Assembly (NCBI GenBank): GCA_031289385.1
Contig: JAITPP010000250.1
Location: 1-5,499 of the forward strand
Length of the DNA stretch: 5,499 bases
Direction of reading: 5' to 3'
From: Prevotellaceae bacterium
GTDB lineage: Bacteria; Bacteroidota; Bacteroidia; Bacteroidales; UBA932
A program made the position numbers and the translations under genes. Below are positions 1 to 5,499 of this stretch, piece after piece. A model generated the notes under the pieces. That model was not told where the DNA came from. It made no database searches and was given only the letters and a program-made list of their open reading frames with translations. Numbering within the stretch: position 1 is the first letter of the stretch; each line of letters opens with the position of its first letter.

Positions 1-45
1 AGTTTAGAAAGTTAGAAAGTTTGTCAAGTTAAAAAGTTTATAAAG
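1..45. repeat. Degenerate AAGTT-rich short repeat run
   Basis: This stretch repeats variants of AAAGTTAG / AAAGTTTG / AAGTTAAA / AAGTTTAT with a spacing of about 8 bases and a 2-base slip near 24-25. The run is cut by the window edge, so its full length is unknown. No reading frame is supported here. It is probably a non-coding simple repeat of the kind seen between genes in AT-rich Bacteroidota; a function is not visible. Confidence 0.5.
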
Positions 46-120
46 ATTTTTTTGTGCTTATTTTTGTGAACTTTGTGGGATATTAGATTTTTACACAAAA
101 CCATGCCACATAAAGTATAA

Positions 121-193
121 AATACGGAATACTACTGAATACGGAATACTAAATACCAAATACCAAATACTAAATACCAAATACCAAATACCT
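121..193. repeat. Tandem heptamer array, AATACNN x10
   Basis: Ten consecutive 7-base units start at 121 and read AATACGG, AATACTA, (CTG inserted at 135-137), AATACGG, AATACTA, AATACCA, AATACCA, AATACTA, AATACCA, AATACCA, AATACCT. The first five bases AATAC are invariant and only the last two vary. The pair GG-TA occurs twice, as does the triplet TA-CA-CA, which suggests higher-order duplication of 14 to 21 bases as well as single-unit slippage. It lies about 40 bases upstream of the candidate -7 element of the protease gene. Copy number may vary between strains; whether that affects transcription is unknown. Confidence 0.85.
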
Positions 194-232
194 GTTTTTT
201 CCCAAAGAGTTTTTTTATATAAAATTTTTCTT

Positions 233-240
233 TACTTTTG
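233..240 (+). promoter_or_regulatory. Candidate Bacteroidota -7 element (TACTTTTG) for the M16 gene
   Basis: TACTTTTG matches the Bacteroidota sigma-ABfr -7 consensus TAnnTTTG exactly. Transcription would start near 247, giving a leader of about 80 nucleotides before the ATG at 328. No TTTG -33 element is seen about 19 bases upstream; that region is mostly T, so the call rests on the -7 box and its position. Confidence 0.45.
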
Positions 241-242
241 TA

Positions 243-254
243 TGCAGCAAATGA
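243..254 (+). promoter_or_regulatory. 12-mer TGCAGCAAATGA shared with the ahcY upstream region
   Basis: The same 12 bases occur at 5251-5262, where they form one arm and the centre of a perfect palindrome upstream of ahcY. Here only the GCAAATGA arm (247-254) is intact; the opposite arm matches 5 of 8 positions. It sits over the predicted transcription start of the M16 gene, a position suited to a repressor half-site. This is inference from one repeated word and could be coincidence. Confidence 0.2.
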
Positions 255-327
255 TTTAAAAAATCTAAAATATGTAAAAAAACACAAACAAAATATTAAA
301 TTTTATCAATAAAATCAAAGAAATACA

Positions 328-3132
328 ATGAAAAAGTTATTATTAATTGTTACTATGGCAGTGTTTGCCGTAACAGTAAAAGGACAAAATTTTCCAATTC
401 CCGTCGATAAAGATGTGAGAATAGGCAAATTAGAAAGCGGACTTACTTATTATGTTCGCGCAAATGCAAAACCCGAAAAGCAGGCAGAATTTTATATTTT
501 GCATGATGTGGGAGCTATACAGGAAGATGATAATCAACAAGGCTTGGCTCACTTTCTGGAACACATGGCGTTTAACGGAACGGCAAATCTTCCCGACAAA
601 AAACTTATAAGTTGGTGCGAGTCGGTAGGAATTAAGTTCGGGCAAAACTTAAATGCAGGTACAAGTATGGAACAAACTGTTTACAATGTTTCGGCTGTAC
701 CGCTTGATAAACCTGAAAATATTGATACTTGTTTGCTTATTCTTCACGATTGGTCACAGTTTATTGCCCTCAAAGGCGAAGAAATCGACAAAGAAAGAGG
801 CGTAATTCTCGAAGAAAAACGCACAAGAAACACAGCCAGCTGGCGAATGATGGAGAAAGGAAATCCTTATCTTTACGGTGATACTAAATATTCAAAACGT
901 AATGTTATAGGAACAGACGAAATTCTAAAAAATTTCACTTACGATGATATTCGCAATTTTTATCATCGCTGGTATCGTCCCGATTTGCAATGCGTTGTGG
1001 TAATCGGCGATTTTGACGCAGATATGGTTGTTGAAAAAATAAAAACAATTTTTGCCGATGTGAAGGCTGTTGAAAATCCTGAGACAAAGGCTGTTATTCC
1101 ACTTCCGAAAAATGTTGAGCCTGTTGCAGGAGTAAATACCGATCCCGAATATACAAGCACAGATATTACAATATATGTCAAACACAATCCCACACCGAAA
1201 GAAATCAACAACACAATGCCTGTTTACCAAATGGATATAATTAAATCGTTAATAAACAGAATGTCAAGTACACGTTTACGCGAAATAACACAAAAACCAA
1301 ATGCGCCATTCATTTCGGGTTATTCAGGAGGATACAGAATGACAACTACTTGCGATGCAGTTGTAATGTCGGCAATGGCACGCGAAGGCGAATCGCTGAA
1401 AGCGCTCGAAGCAGTGTACAGCGAACTTGAAAAGGTACGCCGCTTTGGATTTACCGTCAGCGAATTTGAAATTGCAAAAGCAAACTATCTGAAAATGAAC
1501 GAAACCGACTACAACAACAGAAACGATCGCCGCCACCGAGAATATGTTTATGAATATCTTAACAATTTCAGATTTAACGCAGCAATTCCCGATGCCGAAA
1601 CAGATTATAATATGACAAAAACAATGTTGTCGAACATTAATATAAACACAATAAATACAATAGCAAAACAATTAATAACATTAGAAAATCAAATAGTTTT
1701 AGTAAAAGCACCCGAAAAAGAAGGAACATATCCCACCGAAGCCGAAGTTAAAACAGTGATTGAAAAAGTACGCGCAGCCGAACTCGAAGCATATCAGGAT
1801 AATGCTGTAAACGAACCGCTTATCCCCGAAGGCACGGAGTTGAAAGGCTCGACTGTTAAAAAAGAAGAAACCGATAAATTAGGCGCAACCGTTTGGACTT
1901 TGGAAAACGGAGTAAAAATCGTTGTAAAACAAACGGATTTTAAAGCCGAAGAACTGGTAATTTCAATATCATCGCGCGACGGCTCGTCAAATGTTTCAAA
2001 CGATGATTACAATACCGCATCGTATATGGCATCGATAATGATGCGCTCGGGAATAGGAAATCTTAACTCCGTTGATTTGACAAAACAGTTAGCCGGAAAA
2101 ACAACATACATTCGCATTAACCTTTCGGATTACAACACGGTAATGTCGGCAGGCGGCTCGCCAAAAGATATAGAAACCATTTTACAACTTATATATCTGA
2201 ACTTTACGCATCCGCGCTGGAACGAAGACGATTTTAATGTTTTTGTTGATAATTACAAATCGCAACTGAAAAATATGGAAACCGAGCCGAGTTATATCTT
2301 TTCAAAAGAACGTCAGAAAACTATGTATAACAACAATCCGCGCCGTCAGATAATTTCGAGCGAAGTAATTGATAATCTTAAATTTGAACGGCTGCCCGCT
2401 ATACATAAACAATTTTTCGACAACGCAGCAAACTTCACATTTGCATTTGTGGGAAATATCGAGCCAACGGTATTGAAACCGCTTGTTGAAAAGTACATAG
2501 GCTCAATACCTGCTGTTTCCAACAAAATAACAAAATGGAAAGATGACGGAATAATTCCTGTTCGCGGCGGAAAAGAAAATATATTTGAAACAAAAATGCA
2601 AACGCCAAAAACCACTGTTGCATATACTTGGACAGGCGATATCGAAAATACTCTCGAAAACAGAATAACGATAGATGCTTTGGCTCAGATTTTACGGATA
2701 CGATATACCGAAGTAATTCGTGAAGAAAAAGGCGGAAGTTACGGCGTTGGCGTTTCTGGAAATTTGCTCAGAGAACCCAAAGAAATTTATTCGTTAAATG
2801 TATCGTTTGATTCGGACAGAGAAAAAGTAGAAAAATTAGGATTATTGGATGATGTTACCAACGAATTTAAGAAAATTGCCGAAAATGCGCCATCAGCCGA
2901 AGATTTAGGCAAGATAAAAGAATTTATGATAAAGCAACGTAAAGATAATCTGAAAATAAACAATACGTGGTTAAGTTATCTGATATCGTTACATGTTTTG
3001 AATGTTGATGTTACAAGCGATTATGAAAAGTTTTTAGATGAATTAAGCGTTGAAAAAATTCAAAAACTTGCAGCAAAAATTCTTAATGATAATAATCGTA
3101 TTCGCGTGATAATGAATAATAAAGAAGAATAA
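328..3132 (+). CDS. Exported M16 family zinc metalloprotease (PqqL-like insulinase family)
   Basis: This predicted protein of 934 residues is a peptidase of the pitrilysin/insulinase family that should act on peptides or unfolded proteins in the periplasm or outer envelope. Residues 1-20 form a signal peptide (MKK, hydrophobic core, likely cut near VKG-QN) with no lipobox cysteine. The inverted zinc motif HFLEH gives H75 and H79 as zinc ligands and E78 as the catalytic base; the distal ligand is E162 or E163 in the ERGVILEE segment. The N-terminal M16 half spans about 25-480, a charged linker 480-515, and the second half 520-930, which lacks the zinc motif as usual. R798 and Y805 (REEKGGSY) match the Arg-Tyr pair that other M16 enzymes use for substrate binding. 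The length is close to E. coli PqqL. The start is set by the signal peptide; there is no Shine-Dalgarno. The gene is intact and appears monocistronic or weakly linked to the next. The family is clear; the substrate is unknown. Confidence 0.95.
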   Translation: MKKLLLIVTMAVFAVTVKGQNFPIPVDKDVRIGKLESGLTYYVRANAKPEKQAEFYILHDVGAIQEDDNQQGLAHFLEHMAFNGTANLPDKKLISWCESVGIKFGQNLNAGTSMEQTVYNVSAVPLDKPENIDTCLLILHDWSQFIALKGEEIDKERGVILEEKRTRNTASWRMMEKGNPYLYGDTKYSKRNVIGTDEILKNFTYDDIRNFYHRWYRPDLQCVVVIGDFDADMVVEKIKTIFADVKAVENPETKAVIPLPKNVEPVAGVNTDPEYTSTDITIYVKHNPTPKEINNTMPVYQMDIIKSLINRMSSTRLREITQKPNAPFISGYSGGYRMTTTCDAVVMSAMAREGESLKALEAVYSELEKVRRFGFTVSEFEIAKANYLKMNETDYNNRNDRRHREYVYEYLNNFRFNAAIPDAETDYNMTKTMLSNININTINTIAKQLITLENQIVLVKAPEKEGTYPTEAEVKTVIEKVRAAELEAYQDNAVNEPLIPEGTELKGSTVKKEETDKLGATVWTLENGVKIVVKQTDFKAEELVISISSRDGSSNVSNDDYNTASYMASIMMRSGIGNLNSVDLTKQLAGKTTYIRINLSDYNTVMSAGGSPKDIETILQLIYLNFTHPRWNEDDFNVFVDNYKSQLKNMETEPSYIFSKERQKTMYNNNPRRQIISSEVIDNLKFERLPAIHKQFFDNAANFTFAFVGNIEPTVLKPLVEKYIGSIPAVSNKITKWKDDGIIPVRGGKENIFETKMQTPKTTVAYTWTGDIENTLENRITIDALAQILRIRYTEVIREEKGGSYGVGVSGNLLREPKEIYSLNVSFDSDREKVEKLGLLDDVTNEFKKIAENAPSAEDLGKIKEFMIKQRKDNLKINNTWLSYLISLHVLNVDVTSDYEKFLDELSVEKIQKLAAKILNDNNRIRVIMNNKEE

Positions 3133-3140
3133 AAAAATTC

Positions 3141-3179
3141 AGGGACAACGTATTAAAATAATTTTAATGCGTTGTCTCT
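3141..3179. repeat. 39-bp near-perfect palindrome after the M16 gene
   Basis: Two 19-base arms (3141-3159 and 3161-3179) flank a single A at 3160. All 19 positions pair in RNA, with two G-U pairs (3143/3177 and 3151/3169). The outer part is AGGGACAACG against CGTTGTCTCT and the inner part is ATTAAAAT against ATTTTAAT. It begins 9 bases after the protease stop codon, so it may act as a transcript-end stem. However, no T-run follows on the + strand; the seven A's at 3132-3138 would be a T-run only for leftward transcription. Read on the minus strand, the GAGACAACGC...GTTGTCCC ends resemble dispersed palindromic repeats found in Bacteroidota genomes (from memory). It is either a terminator/stabilising stem or a dispersed repeat copy. 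Confidence 0.75.
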
Positions 3180-3186
3180 ACATTTG
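3179..3186 (+). promoter_or_regulatory. Candidate -7 element (TACATTTG) for the PH-like gene
   Basis: TACATTTG is an exact TAnnTTTG match. It starts on the last base of the preceding palindrome and would place transcription start near 3193, leaving about 28 nucleotides of leader before the ATG at 3221. No TTTG is seen at the -33 position, which falls inside the AT-rich core of the palindrome. If real, the small gene has its own promoter and is not only read through from the protease gene. Confidence 0.4.
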
Positions 3187-3220
3187 CAATTGGAACAATT
3201 GAACATGAACAGCAATAATT

Positions 3221-3655
3221 ATGAAACATTTTATAAAACCTGATTTATTTACAACAATAGTGAGTATTGTGTGTATTGTAGGTATAGTATTCTTAATTAT
3301 GACAATAGAGCCTGCTTTGCTCTCGTATGCCATAATATTGTTCATTATTTTTGTGACGGCATATTTCGTAATTAAAATGCCTATATATAGTTATGTAGAT
3401 AAAGATAAAATAATAATTAAGCAATTGGTAGGAGGCAAAACATTTAATCGCGATAGCATTTATACGCAAAAAATTTCATACAAAGATTTGAAAGGAACTA
3501 TACGATTGTTTGGTTCAGGAGGTTTTTGTGGATATATTGGTTGGTTTAGCAATTCTACCTTAGGAAAATTTTATATGATTGCCTCAAACAAAAAAGATTT
3601 ATTGCTAATAACAACGGTATCAGGCAAAAAGTATGTGATAAATTGTCCATTGTAA
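3221..3655 (+). CDS. Small membrane protein with bacterial PH-like domain
   Basis: The 144-residue product has a short basic start (MKHFIKP), two hydrophobic helices at about 10-28 and 32-51, then a soluble beta-rich part from about 54 to the end. This layout, together with the RLFGSGGFCGY segment (95-105), the GWFSN...LGKF segment (107-117) and a KKYVINCP end (136-143), matches my memory of the bacterial PH-domain (bPH_5-like) membrane proteins common in Bacteroidota. A PH-like fold suggests a binding or scaffolding role at the cytoplasmic membrane face; no catalytic residues are visible and no specific function can be given. The leader is A-rich without a Shine-Dalgarno, and the overlapping ATG at 3205 is out of frame. 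It follows the protease gene by 88 bases on the same strand and ends 24 bases before a strong terminator. The start and reality of the gene are well supported; the domain name less so. Confidence 0.85.
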   Translation: MKHFIKPDLFTTIVSIVCIVGIVFLIMTIEPALLSYAIILFIIFVTAYFVIKMPIYSYVDKDKIIIKQLVGGKTFNRDSIYTQKISYKDLKGTIRLFGSGGFCGYIGWFSNSTLGKFYMIASNKKDLLLITTVSGKKYVINCPL

Positions 3656-3679
3656 TAACATATTTTTATGTGATAACAA

Positions 3680-3713
3680 AAAAGACTGTTGTATGTACAT
3701 ACAACAGTCTTTT
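3680..3713. terminator. Bidirectional intrinsic terminator, perfect 34-bp palindrome
   Basis: The 17-base arms (AAAAGACTGTTGTATGT and its exact complement) form a perfect palindrome with no spacer; in RNA the centre would open into a small loop. On the + strand the stem ends in a T-rich run (TTTTATTTT, to 3718). On the minus strand the seven A's at 3677-3683 become a T-run. It therefore can stop both the rightward PH-like gene (stop at 3655) and the leftward ahcY (stop at 3753), which converge here. Confidence 0.9.
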
Positions 3714-3752
3714 ATTTTAAATTACTCTATTCGCTCAAACGAGAGCAGCAAA

Positions 3753-5165
3753 TTAATATTTATAATGTTCTGTTTTATAAGGTCCTTCAACCGAAACGCC
3801 AATATATTCCGCTTGCTTTTGCGATAATGTTGTAAGATTTACGCCAAGTTGTTCGAGATGCAGGCGAGCCACTTCTTCGTCAAGTTTTTTTGGAAGACGA
3901 TATACATCAATATCTAAATTATTTGCCCATAATTCTAATTGGGCAAGCGTTTGATTTGCAAATGAATTACTCATTACAAACGAAGGATGTCCCGTAGCGC
4001 AGCCAAGATTTACCAATCGCCCTTCTGCCAAAAGAAAAATTGAATGTCCATCAGCAAAAAGATATTTATCAACCTGAGGTTTTATCTGAATTTTCTTTAC
4101 CGACTTATCGTCTTCGAGTTGCTGCACTTGAATTTCATTGTCAAAATGCCCGATATTGCAGACAATTGCTTGATCTTTCATCTTTTTAAGATGTTCGTAT
4201 GTGATAATACCGCAATTTCCTGTTGCCGTAACGTAAATATTTCCTTCGTCGAGCGATTGTTCAATTGTCTTTACTTCAAAGCCTTCCATTGCTGCCTGCA
4301 ATGCACAAATAGGGTCAATTTCGGTAATAATTACACGAGCGCCGTAAGCACGCATCGAGCGAGCGCAACCTTTGCCGACATCGCCGTATCCGCATACTAC
4401 AACAACTTTTCCTGCTATCATAACATCGGTAGCGCGTTTAATTCCGTCGGCAAGCGACTCGCGGCAGCCGTACAGATTATCGAATTTACTTTTTGTTACC
4501 GAATCGTTTACATTTATTGCGGGAACAAGCAATTTGCCAGCCTCTTTCATCTGATATAAACGGTGTACGCCTGTGGTTGTTTCTTCCGAAACGCCCTTCC
4601 ACTCTTTTACAGCGCGATGCCATTTATCCGAATCTTCGGCAAGAATTGTTTTAAGCGTTTCGTTTATGATTTTTTCTTCGCGAATATTTGTAGGAATATC
4701 AAGTATCGAGGCGTTTGTTTCGGCTTCAAAGCCTTTGTGAATAAGCAAAGTAGCATCGCCGCCATCATCAACAATCAGATTTACGCTTTTGTTGTCGGGA
4801 AAACTTAATGCCATTGCCGTACACCACCAATACTCTTCGAGCGACTCGCCTTTCCAAGCAAACACAGGGATTCCTGCGGCTGCAATTGCTGCGGCGGCAT
4901 GATTTTGCGTAGAAAAAATATTGCAACTGCACCAACGCACATCTGCGCCAAGTTCGGCAAGCGTTTCGATAAGCACGGCGGTTTGAATTGTCATGTGCAG
5001 CGAACCCATTATTCGTGCGCCTTTCAAAGGTTTTTGCGATGAATGTTTTTTGCGTATCGCCATCAATCCGGGCATTTCTTTTTCTGCTATTTCAATTTCT
5101 TTGCGTCCCCAATCGGCAAGCGCAATGTCAGCAACTTTGTACTTAATGGAATTGTCTATAAACAT
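3753..5165 (-). CDS. ahcY: Adenosylhomocysteinase (S-adenosyl-L-homocysteine hydrolase)
   Basis: This cytosolic NAD-dependent enzyme reversibly splits S-adenosylhomocysteine into adenosine and homocysteine, relieving product inhibition of methyltransferases and feeding methionine regeneration. The 470 residues are full length for the long bacterial form, which carries an insert of about 35-40 residues relative to the human enzyme (here roughly 145-190). Visible residues equivalent to the human active site are H57 (GSLHMT), D133/D134 (DDGGD), E195 (SEETTTG), K225 and D229 (TKSKFDN), C234, H340 (NIGHFD) and H393 (GHPSF). The Rossmann NAD loop is GYGDVGKG (259-266) with E282 as the ribose-binding acid. 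The C-terminal KTEHYKY supplies K464 and Y468, which reach into the neighbouring subunit's NAD site in the homotetramer. The ATG at 5163-5165 fits the family N-terminus; the next Met is residue 31. The gene is alone, convergent with the PH-like gene. No SAH riboswitch fits in its short leader. Confidence 0.98.
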   Translation of the reverse strand: MFIDNSIKYKVADIALADWGRKEIEIAEKEMPGLMAIRKKHSSQKPLKGARIMGSLHMTIQTAVLIETLAELGADVRWCSCNIFSTQNHAAAAIAAAGIPVFAWKGESLEEYWWCTAMALSFPDNKSVNLIVDDGGDATLLIHKGFEAETNASILDIPTNIREEKIINETLKTILAEDSDKWHRAVKEWKGVSEETTTGVHRLYQMKEAGKLLVPAINVNDSVTKSKFDNLYGCRESLADGIKRATDVMIAGKVVVVCGYGDVGKGCARSMRAYGARVIITEIDPICALQAAMEGFEVKTIEQSLDEGNIYVTATGNCGIITYEHLKKMKDQAIVCNIGHFDNEIQVQQLEDDKSVKKIQIKPQVDKYLFADGHSIFLLAEGRLVNLGCATGHPSFVMSNSFANQTLAQLELWANNLDIDVYRLPKKLDEEVARLHLEQLGVNLTTLSQKQAEYIGVSVEGPYKTEHYKY

Positions 5166-5171
5166 AATTAA

Positions 5172-5195
5172 TTTATTATTTATTATTTATTATTT
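5172..5195. repeat. TTTATTA heptamer repeats in the ahcY leader
   Basis: Three exact TTTATTA copies (5172-5178, 5179-5185, 5186-5192) plus a partial fourth lie 7 bases upstream of the ahcY start codon. In the mRNA they read as TAATAAA units, an unstructured A/U-rich leader that replaces a Shine-Dalgarno sequence. A change in copy number would alter leader length by 7 bases per unit without touching the coding frame. Confidence 0.75.
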
Positions 5196-5215
5196 AATTT
5201 GGAATTTTTCGGGTG

Positions 5216-5223
5216 CAAAGATA
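5216..5223 (-). promoter_or_regulatory. Candidate -7 element (TATCTTTG) for ahcY
   Basis: On the minus strand this reads TATCTTTG, an exact TAnnTTTG match. Transcription would start near 5209, giving a leader of about 44 nucleotides that includes the TTTATTA repeats. A TTG-type -33 element is not seen at the expected distance (about 5243-5246, reading TTAC). Confidence 0.5.
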
Positions 5224-5245
5224 AGAAATAATTGTTAATCTGTAA

Positions 5246-5262
5246 TCATTTGCAGCAAATGA
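5246..5262. promoter_or_regulatory. Perfect 17-bp palindrome upstream of ahcY, candidate operator
   Basis: TCATTTGC-A-GCAAATGA has two perfect 8-base arms around a single A. Its near edge is 22 bases upstream of the ahcY -7 element, so its centre lies about 45 bases before the predicted transcription start, where activators or dimeric regulators often bind. There is no T-run, so it is not a terminator. Twelve of its bases recur at 243-254 upstream of the M16 gene. The dyad is seen directly; the regulatory role is inferred. Confidence 0.4.
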
Positions 5263-5326
5263 CTGAAAATAAAAGATATTTAGTTGTGGATGTTTTGTGA
5301 AAACTATGTATATTTTCAAAAAAATA

Positions 5327-5345
5327 TCATGGTGAAATACCATGA
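5327..5345. repeat. Short inverted repeat TCATGGT-GAAAT-ACCATGA
   Basis: Seven-base perfect arms (5327-5333 and 5339-5345) surround a 5-base loop, which a G-U pair could shorten to AAA. No T-run follows on the + strand, while the A-run at 5318-5324 gives a T-run on the minus strand. It could be an operator or a weak leftward stem. No regulator family can be assigned. Confidence 0.35.
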
Positions 5346-5373
5346 ATACATTTAATAATTTTAAATTTAAAAT

Positions 5374-5472
5374 ATGAAAAAGTATTGTTTATTGTTTTTG
5401 ATGTTTACTTTTTACTACATGACAAAAAATTATATTTTATTATATAATAATTTCATTATCAATAATATATAA
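5374..5472 (+). CDS. Doubtful 32-residue ORF with signal-peptide-like start
   Basis: The ORF reads MKKYCLLFLMFTFYYM followed by an Asn/Ile/Tyr-rich tail and a TAA stop. The basic start and hydrophobic core look like the beginning of an exported protein, and an A-rich leader precedes it. The tail simply follows the local AT composition, and no domain is visible. It could be a tiny membrane peptide, the remnant of a lost exported protein gene, or chance in AT-rich DNA, which I think most likely. Confidence 0.15.
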   Translation: MKKYCLLFLMFTFYYMTKNYILLYNNFIINNI

Positions 5473-5479
5473 TGTTTTT

Positions 5480-5487
5480 TATCTTTG
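5480..5487 (+). promoter_or_regulatory. Candidate -7 element (TATCTTTG) for a gene right of the window
   Basis: TATCTTTG matches TAnnTTTG exactly and equals the octamer used at ahcY. Transcription would begin near 5494, reading out of the window. No -33 TTTG is visible, and the gene it would serve is not in view. Confidence 0.4.
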
Positions 5488-5499
5488 CAAAGTCTTTGA

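Larger units (their letters stand above)
1..327. other. Intergenic region upstream of the M16 protease gene
   Basis: No credible gene or RNA is seen here. It holds the repeat run at 1-45, the heptamer array at 121-193 and a candidate promoter at 233-240. Another exact TAnnTTTG match lies at 59-66 (TATTTTTG) with no matching -33 element at a useful distance; in DNA this AT-rich such a match is expected by chance about once in several hundred bases, so I do not call it. Loose dyads such as TTTTGTG (62-68) with CACAAAA (94-100) are too weak to call a terminator of an upstream gene. Confidence 0.6.
5224..5499. other. Intergenic region right of the ahcY promoter
   Basis: The DNA is very AT-rich and no convincing gene is seen. 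It contains the 17-bp palindrome at 5246-5262, the short inverted repeat at 5327-5345, a doubtful 32-codon ORF at 5374-5472 and a candidate rightward promoter at 5480-5487. The arrangement fits a divergent intergenic space between ahcY and a rightward gene beyond the window. Confidence 0.55.

Noticed and set aside
59..66. TATTTTTG as another promoter
   Set aside because: It matches TAnnTTTG but lies far from any gene start, has no -33 partner, and such matches are expected by chance at this base composition.
121..193. Heptamer array as a CRISPR array or iteron-type replication origin
   Set aside because: There are no spacers between units, units are only 7 bases, and no replication or Cas gene is nearby.
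925..1671. Several 80-115 codon open frames on the minus strand opposite the protease gene
   Set aside because: They overlap a continuous, well-supported M16 coding sequence, and their Cys/Ile/Phe-rich translations look like reverse-strand artefacts.
3187..3201. CAATTG-GAA-CAATTG as an operator
   Set aside because: Each hexamer is self-complementary and AT-rich; the 15-base pattern is too short and simple to support a call.
4044..4559. 171-codon open frame on the + strand opposite ahcY
   Set aside because: It lies wholly antisense to ahcY, whose residues match the family throughout. The Cys/Phe/Asn-rich translation has no recognisable domain and is a shadow of the real gene.
5166..5215. SAH riboswitch in the ahcY leader
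   Set aside because: The predicted leader is about 44 nucleotides, almost all A/U, with no stems or conserved G/C-rich core.
4993..5238. 81-codon + strand frame spanning the ahcY start and promoter
   Set aside because: Most of it is antisense to the ahcY N-terminus and the rest reads through the TTTATTA repeats; no start context or domain supports it.
1..5499. A new defence, mobile or multi-gene system
   Set aside because: All three solid genes belong to recognisable families with no functional link, and no transposase, integrase, nuclease, toxin or structured RNA is visible.

Overview
The window looks like an ordinary chromosomal segment of an AT-rich member of the Bacteroidota. The evidence is threefold: gene starts lack Shine-Dalgarno sequences and have A-rich leaders; exact matches to the Bacteroidota -7 promoter consensus TAnnTTTG lie upstream of every gene; and the encoded proteins (a long secreted PqqL-like M16 protease and a long bacterial-type S-adenosylhomocysteine hydrolase) look like Bacteroidota versions. 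A closer placement, such as an uncultured Bacteroidales lineage, is only a guess.

Layout: positions 1-327 are non-coding and hold a degenerate AAGTT-rich repeat, a run of ten AATACNN heptamers, and a candidate promoter. Positions 328-3132 (+) encode a 934-residue exported zinc protease with both M16 halves. Positions 3133-3220 hold a 39-bp near-perfect palindrome abutting a candidate promoter. Positions 3221-3655 (+) encode a small protein with two membrane helices and a bacterial PH-like domain. A perfect 34-bp palindrome at 3680-3713, with T-runs on both sides, forms a shared terminator between this gene and the convergent ahcY. Positions 3753-5165 (-) encode ahcY, complete with all catalytic residues. 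Positions 5166-5499 are non-coding apart from one doubtful 32-codon ORF. They contain the ahcY leader with TTTATTA repeats, its candidate promoter, a 17-bp palindrome upstream of it, a second short palindrome, and a candidate rightward promoter at the window edge.

The three genes do not form a recognisable pathway. The protease acts in the envelope, the PH-like protein sits in the membrane, and AhcY is cytosolic methyl-cycle housekeeping. I found no CRISPR array, toxin-antitoxin pair, transposase, phage gene, RNA gene or defence system, and no convincing new multi-gene system. The points worth a second look are all in the intergenic DNA: the palindrome after the protease gene, a 12-mer shared by the two outer promoter regions that is part of a perfect palindrome upstream of ahcY, and the short tandem repeats.
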